Assembly (NCBI RefSeq): GCF_030272615.1
Contig: NC_081414.1
Coordinates: forward strand, 783,472,119 to 783,536,118
Length of the DNA stretch: 64,000 nt
Origin: Cryptomeria japonica
Taxonomy: Eukaryota > Streptophyta > Pinopsida > Cupressales > Cupressaceae
Reading direction: 5' to 3'
The position numbers were made by a program, and so were the translations under genes. Shown in pieces: positions 59,206 through 64,000 of this stretch (positions are counted from its first letter, which is position 1; the number at the start of each line of letters is the position of its first letter). A model generated the notes under the pieces. That model searched no databases. It was given only the letters and a program-made list of their open reading frames with translations, and was not told where the DNA came from.

Positions 59206-59698
59206 TGTGAGACATGGACCAGCTCTGATACCATGTGATATTTTGCCAAGATCAAGAGGAAATGGAAAGCACATATAAGAGAGAACAAAATCGATGATAA
59301 AAATATATTGTATTCTATCAAGATGAAAATACTGATCAACTAGATCATCAATAGATGTTTACAATGAATATGAGCTTGCTTATATAGGCAAGGCTATATG
59401 GATATGTGAGCACACAAACATGACATGTGGCTCAATAAGAAACAAGGGTAGGTAAAAAATAGGTGTGGGTAGGTAGGAGAAACAATATAATATTCCACAT
59501 GAGGTGGATCACCTACTGAAGGTGGAGTGTAACAACAAGATCAACAACATAAAAGGTGGAAATTCTCCTATACACACTATCTCAATGTGGCACAAACACC
59601 CAAGTGTCTCATACCCAAACTACTATGAAATGCATGTACCTAAGTAAACTTAAGTAAGGTGTAATAATATCCAAGATGAATAATTATTTACACCAACA
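59206..59698 (-). repeat. 5' LTR with a second primer-site copy inside
   Basis: On the plus strand it starts tgtgagacatgg and contains agctctgatacca at 59221-59233, a complete extra copy of the primer site 28 bp from the real one (59193-59205). The same arrangement is in the other LTR, so the LTR seems to have grown by one primer-site unit. Confidence 0.85.
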
Positions 59699-60259
59699 CA
59701 CCATATGGTGTTGTTACTAGTCATTGGTGTGTTGAGGGGTCATATGGAATCTTATGACCCCTTAGGATACCATATGGTGTTTTTATGGGTTGTATGGTGT
59801 CTTAAGGGGTCATATGGTGTCCTAAGGGGTCACAGAAAACCATATGACCTCTTAGGAAACAATACAATCTCTAATGACACATAAGGGGTCATATGGTGGG
59901 CTAATAAAATGATATATTAAATTTAAAGTTATGAGTAGAACATCATACAATAGAACATCAGTAGTTTAGTTTTGATATAGTTAAGTTAGACCATTGTCAG
60001 CATAAGAGAGACTCCAAGTGAACAAACAACGAGGCTTCGCTAAAAACCAAGTGTAAGAGCTTGACCTAACCCTAAGAGTATTGCCTAAGTTCTAAAATAT
60101 ATGATGCTATTAAATTTGCAAGGTTATAGAACTGATCTCAATTATGACTATAGGAATTACAAAAGAAGAGAAAGAGGGAGGGAGAGAAGAAGAGAAAGAG
60201 GGATGGGGTATGGAGGAAGGGAGAAGGGGAGAGAGTGAGAGAAAGGGATGGGGTATGGA

Positions 60260-60296
<37 letters not shown>

Positions 60297-60934
60297 AGGA
60301 GTTGGGAGGGAGAGGAAGAAAGATCGAATCCAGGACACAATATGACCCTTAGAACACAATATGACCCTTAACAACATCTAAGGGGTCCTAAGGGATCATA
60401 TGACACTATATTATCCCTTATCACTCCATAGGACCTATAACGACAACAATTAGTGTCCTAAGGGGTCATAGAACACCATATGTTGTTATTACATGTCATT
60501 GGTGTCCCGAGGGGTCATATGGCATACTATGAACCCTTAGGACACCATATGGTGTTGTTATGGGTCTTATGGTGTCTTAAGGGGTCATATGGTGTCCTAA
60601 GGTGTCATAGGACACCATATGACCTCATAGGAAATAATACAACCTCTAATGACACCTAAGGGGTCATATGGTGGGCTAATTAAATGATATATTAAATTTA
60701 AAGTTATGAATAGAACATAATACAATAAGACATCAGTAGTTTAGTTTTGATATAGCTAAGTTAGACCATTTTCAGCATAAGAGAGAATCCAAGCGAACAA
60801 ACAACGAGGCTTCACTAAAAAGCAAGTGTAAGAGCTTGACTTAACCCTAAGAGTACTGCCTAAGTTCTAAAACATATGATGCTTTTAAATTTGCAAGGTT
60901 ATAGGATTGATCTCGATTATGACTATAGGAATTA
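59699..60934. repeat. ggggtcatatggtgtc repeats and 0.5-kb tandem duplication
   Basis: Copy 1 (59704-60156, with its left piece at 55364-55437) and copy 2 (about 60400-60934) share the same order: ggggtcatatggtgtcctaa units, then aaatttaaagttatga and a tail ending tgactataggaattac. A purine minisatellite (60160-60315) separates them, just as one precedes copy 1. Confidence 0.85.
60160..60315 (+). repeat. Second purine minisatellite
   Basis: agaaagagggagggagagaa-type blocks, including gatggggtatggaggaaggg. A shorter version of 53812-55363. Confidence 0.9.
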
Positions 60935-61400
60935 CACATTGGATTTCTTTCATGGGTGTGTACCATTCCAAGCCGTTTGACAAGTGATGATCATCATATA
61001 CTACCACTACCATGCATACAACAAACTTTAATTTCTTTAGGTGATAGCCATTGTGTAACAACATCAAAACTCTCGCATACCCACCACTATCATTCTCTAG
61101 GAAATCATCTATGTTACTCTCCCTCTTTCTCTTCCTACCGGTTGTTTCCTTCTGAAAAACATATTGCAAGTACTCTGACTCATCATGTTGCTTTGTTGAC
61201 ACTATTTTCCACATCTGCTCTACTCATTAAAAACACATTCGAGAAGAATATTGCTGCAAGTTTCTTTATTTGTCATGGTAATGCACCCATGGTTCAATTT
61301 CAAACCCTATTACTCCTATTCAATAAACACACACAAATCCATCAGTCAATTTTCTTAGGAGAGCATACATGATAGAAATCAAAGAGGAAGTTGCAGACAA
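60935..61400 (-). other. Possible minus-strand exon, unassigned
   Basis: The minus strand is open from 61214 to about 60930: MWKIVSTKQHDESEYLQYVF, a basic KETTGRKRKRE (nuclear-localisation-like) and FLENDSGGYARVLMLL. It lies upstream of the transposase gene and could be a further exon or a cargo gene fragment. No domain is recognised. Confidence 0.3.
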
Positions 61401-61439
61401 GAAATAAATTCACTTACTTCTATGGAAGTGTAGACATAG

Positions 61440-61740
61440 TTTTAGTGGGGTATGGAGGGAGGGAGGGAGGGAGAGAAGAAGAGAAAGTGGGATGGGGTAT
61501 GGAGGACAGGATAATTGGAGAGAGAAAGAGAGAGAGGGATGGGGTATGGAGGAAAGGAGAAGGGGAGAAAGGGAGGGATGGGGTATGGATGAAGGGAGAA
61601 GGGGAGAGAGGGAGGGAGAGAGAGAGGGATGGGGTATGGAGGAAGGGAGAAGGGGAGAGAGGGAGGGAGATAGAGAGGGATGGGGTATGGAGGAAGGGAG
61701 AAGGGGAGAGAGGAAGAGGGAGATAGAGAGAGAGAGAGGA
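61440..61740 (+). repeat. Third purine minisatellite
   Basis: gatggggtatggaggaaggg and agagagag blocks, same family as the other two. Open frames on either strand here are by-products. Confidence 0.9.
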
Positions 61741-61779
61741 ACCTTGTATGCATTTGAGAGGGGGAGACAATACACTTAT

Positions 61780-62130
61780 ATGTGTATAATATATACTTAA
61801 TATATTATATATATACATATATATATATATATAAATATTATATATTATATGTATATACACATATTATATATACAATATCATATTATGCAATAGCACGTAT
61901 GCATTGTTTATAGAAAAAAGAGCATGTACACGCTTCTTACACCATAAGTACCGTGTACATGCTTTTTATACCATAAGTACCCTGTATGCACTTTTGACTG
62001 TTTAGGCTTGGAAATAGGCTTGGATGACAAAGTTGCAGTTTGGAAGTTTGATTTCCCTCCATTTCTCTCATTTTTGATGTGTTTTATTTTATCAACTTGG
62101 TTTATCGACTTTGTCATCATCAGGTTTACA
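61780..62130. other. TA-rich tract and right subterminal motifs
   Basis: A tatatata run at 61795-61880 is followed by acgtatgcattg, gtacacgcttcttac and gtgtacatgcttttta motifs (about 61895-61990) that resemble the left subterminal repeats. A minus-strand frame MMTKSINQVDKIKHIKNERN (from 62120) is too short to call. Confidence 0.55.
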
Positions 62131-62814
62131 CTTCATCAAGTGGGTATTTCTAAAATTGCCACCATATTTTCACCCATCTTCTGAGCTTTCTCACCATATA
62201 ATTTTTTTTAAATTTGAACAACAATAACATATTATTATTGAATTTCTTTTACCAGTGTCTCCATAATTCTCATAGACATAGGTGCACCATTTTTTTAATA
62301 ACTTTTGATATAATTATCCAAATTTTAAAAACTTTATATTATTTTAGTGCACTTGATTCTTTACAATTTAAAACAAAAAAAAATGTATTTTCGATTAGTT
62401 TAGTGCAACTTATGCTTCGCGCATGAATAGGTACCTAATTTTCAAGATGTGTTCGATTGGAAAAATCATTAAAAAAAATACTCAACAAAAAATTACAAAC
62501 AAATACACATCTTCTAGTGCGCACTCTTAACTATCTTTCTACCAAAGGATTTGTCAAAATACTAAATCTAACTATGACTTTTTTGATGCACATGTCAGAC
62601 ACTATGTTATGTTTTTCAAAAAAAATCAGGGTCTGTTTTTCATGCGCGAAGGATTTCACCCCCTTAATCTTATCCAATTTTGAAAAAAATTAGTAGTTTG
62701 GAAACTCGATTCAGAGTACTACAATATTTGTTCTTTGATTATCTTCATATCTTGAGTGGATGACTTTCAAATTTTGCCTCCAAGTTCAGGTTCACCTGAT
62801 TTCAAAAAAAAAGT
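62131..62814. other. Right interior of the DNA transposon, no gene
   Basis: AT-rich, no domain, no repeat recognised. Confidence 0.5.
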
Positions 62815-62860
62815 GTCCACTTATACCCCCTTTTTGACCACCATCTTTGTGCACTTACCC
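62815..62860 (-). repeat. Right terminal inverted repeat
   Basis: Read on the minus strand it starts gggtaagtgcacaaagatgg. It has an extra ggggtata before agtggacac relative to the left end. Confidence 0.9.
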
Positions 62861-62864
62861 CAAG

Positions 62865-63064
62865 TGATCTCTAGATGGTAACAAGTCATCCTGAGTGCCA
62901 GTGAACAATATGACCTATCGGTGAACAATATACCGGTGATTGTGCATAATTCACTAAACTTGCCAGTGAACATAATGTGTCAATTCAACATAACCAAAGA
63001 TCTTCAGAAGGATATGTGTTGACATCAATGACAAAACTAATGAAACACATCCATAATATCAACA
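62865..63064 (-). repeat. 5' LTR of copia copy 2, outer part
   Basis: tgatctctagatggtaacaa to cataatatcaaca aligns to the outer 200 bp of the 3' LTR (27640-27815), then the TSD ttagg. Confidence 0.92.
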
Positions 63065-64000
63065 TTAGGAATATTATAATGATTTTGGAACTATGTCATA
63101 GGATTGACAAGGTAGATGACACCTTAATCCTAAGAATATCTTTAATAACTGAAGCAGTTGCCAGTGAGGAGGGACCTCAAGGAGATCAGTCCAAACTTGT
63201 CAGCAAAAGTAAACACAAAAGAAACACATTGATATGATGCAGGCAATGCAGAACAAATAGTTTTATTGTATGAAATTTTAATACATCCAAGCGGTAACAA
63301 CCGAGTTACAACATACTAGCACACATACCTGCTAAAATAGGTCACACTAGGACCTTGAATCGAAAGATCTATCTTCTAGGCACAGTCTATCTCTAATTGA
63401 TCCTATTTGATTTTCGATTGACTCTCCTTGATTACATTCTAAAGCATTATTACAAATATATATACCGATCCAAAGGATCCGATCAGCCCAAAAAGGATCA
63501 AAACTCGAAGAACAAGACCGAACATGCAAAATGAATAAGGTCAGCCTCCGCCAAGAGATTCCTCTAGAAAATCCAAAGGATGAAACGTAGAAGGTCAGCC
63601 ACATGCTAAGAAACATTGAGATCAATGCCCAAGGCTCTGCAAGCTTCGAAGTAGGTTTCGGTAGATCACCAGAAAAGGTCTTAGGCAACAGATAACAAGA
63701 AACTGTCATAGAAACCAGTAGCGATATCTTGTCAAAAAGTGATCCAAATGAGATGTAGTTTAAAAGAAATAAATATGATCAATTCTTCAAGTAGAATCTA
63801 ACTCCACGTGATCTGGTGAGCCAAAACTGGGACACACAGAAAGGAAAACTAAAACTACAAACAAAATAGAAAGGAAATGTTTTTGGTTGATGCAAGATTG
63901 TTGTGAACCAGGCATGCTCCTGCATCAAACATCCGTGATTAATGAAAAAGTGAGCCTCTCACTTTGCTAGGGTTAGAGGGGAACCAAGTTGGTCTACCTC
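63065..64000. other. Right flank, unclassified
   Basis: After the TSD a short plus-strand open stretch ends about 63237. From 63240 on the minus strand looks like the end of a transcript or LTR (a polyadenylation-like aataaaa at about 63261-63267, T-rich upstream, an LTR-like gaggctcactttttcatt). I could not find its partner or assign a family. The minus-strand 120-codon frame at 63347-63709 shows no domain. Confidence 0.35.

Larger units (their letters stand above)
55438..59698 (-). mobile_element. Complete 4.26-kb gag-protease-only copia-type element
   Basis: LTRs of 493 bp at 55438-55930 and 59206-59698; flanks caccg (55433-55437) and cacca (59699-59703) form a TSD with one change. It has a Met-type primer site and a polypurine tract. 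It encodes gag and protease but no integrase, RT or RNase H, a structure like published gag-only terminal-repeat elements (TR-GAG). The LTRs differ by roughly 4-5 percent by eye, so it is older than the 11.44-kb element. Confidence 0.92.
46597..62860. mobile_element. 16.26-kb DNA transposon with terminal inverted repeats
   Basis: The left end gggtatgtgcacaaagatgg is mirrored at the right end (revcomp of 62841-62860 reads gggtaagtgcacaaagatgg), and the match continues through tggtca. The interrupted LTR reads ccaag before and caag after; the intact paralogous LTR has one ccaagtgatc. That gives a 4-bp TSD caag (a 2-bp aa reading is also possible). Inside are a plus-strand gene (46997-48890), a minus-strand transposase-like gene (50223-53131), subterminal gcacgtacgtgct motifs, purine minisatellites and a nested copia-type element. 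The 4-bp TSD together with a non-hAT, non-CACTA end sequence points to a less common superfamily. Sola is one candidate but I cannot confirm it. Confidence 0.85.
26750..63064 (-). mobile_element. Complete Ty1/copia element (copy 2), split by three insertions
   Basis: Read on the minus strand: 5' LTR (63064-62865 plus 46596-45712), Met-type primer site, gag, protease, integrase, RT, RNase H, polypurine tract, 3' LTR (27815-26750). The TSD ttagg is at 26745-26749 and 63065-63069. The three insertions are the 16.26-kb DNA transposon in the 5' LTR, the 11.44-kb element in gag and the truncated element in integrase. Without them the element is about 6.8 kb. Confidence 0.93.

Noticed and set aside
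61410-61860. Several Ser/Leu/Pro- or Gly/Arg/Glu-rich frames
   Set aside because: Same artefact of a purine repeat, present on both strands.
46597-62860. CACTA, hAT, Mutator or Harbinger assignment for the DNA transposon
   Set aside because: Terminal bases and the apparent 4-bp target duplication do not fit any of them.
63347-63709. 120-codon frame on the minus strand
   Set aside because: No recognised domain, weak context; kept only as an unclassified flank.

Overview
The window is a stack of nested transposable elements from a large-genome land plant, most likely a gymnosperm. That placement is an inference from the element types, the AT-rich background and the absence of any host gene I could recognise. 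I saw no rRNA, tRNA or CRISPR array and no convincing single-copy gene. Almost every coding region is interrupted by stops or frameshifts. Element boundaries were read from terminal motifs, primer sites, polypurine tracts and, where both ends are present, target-site duplications (TSDs).

Left block (1-26190). The oldest layer is a Ty3/gypsy element on the minus strand. Its 5' LTR is at 25058-26190, gag starts at 16041, and its reverse transcriptase is cut at 11167. A plus-strand Ty1/copia element (RT/RNase H 8522-9742, 3' LTR 10101-11166) inserted into that reverse transcriptase. A plus-strand Tat-like Ty3 element (1-8518; RNase H and integrase, tandem-repeat 3' UTR, an antisense plant-mobile-domain gene, 3' LTR) then inserted into the copia RT. 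A complete 6.76-kb non-autonomous element (17133-23896, TSD aactc) sits in the leader of the minus-strand Ty3 element. It carries a zinc-knuckle gag-like ORF and a roughly 1,180-codon ORF that I do not recognise.

Right block (26750-63064). One minus-strand copia element (TSD ttagg on both sides) has been split by three insertions. A 5'-truncated relative of the 6.76-kb element lies in its integrase (30639-32476). A complete 11.44-kb element lies in its gag (33702-45143, TSD ctttc); this element has almost identical 1,521-bp LTRs, a long unknown ORF and no pol. A 16.26-kb DNA transposon lies in its 5' LTR (46597-62860, apparent 4-bp TSD caag). The DNA transposon has near-perfect terminal inverted repeats, a roughly 800-codon transposase-like pseudogene on the minus strand and a second unknown gene on the plus strand. 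It also holds purine minisatellites and a further inserted gag-protease-only copia element (55438-59698).

How the pieces relate. Two non-autonomous elements copy the ends of autonomous neighbours. The 6.76-kb element has the PPT, LTR termini and Met-type primer site of the copia family. The 11.44-kb element has the PPT/LTR junction and the antisense-gene remnant of the Tat-like family. This suggests mobilisation in trans. The observations most worth following are the 16-kb DNA transposon, the antisense gene shared by two Ty3 families, and the unknown ORFs of the two non-autonomous elements.
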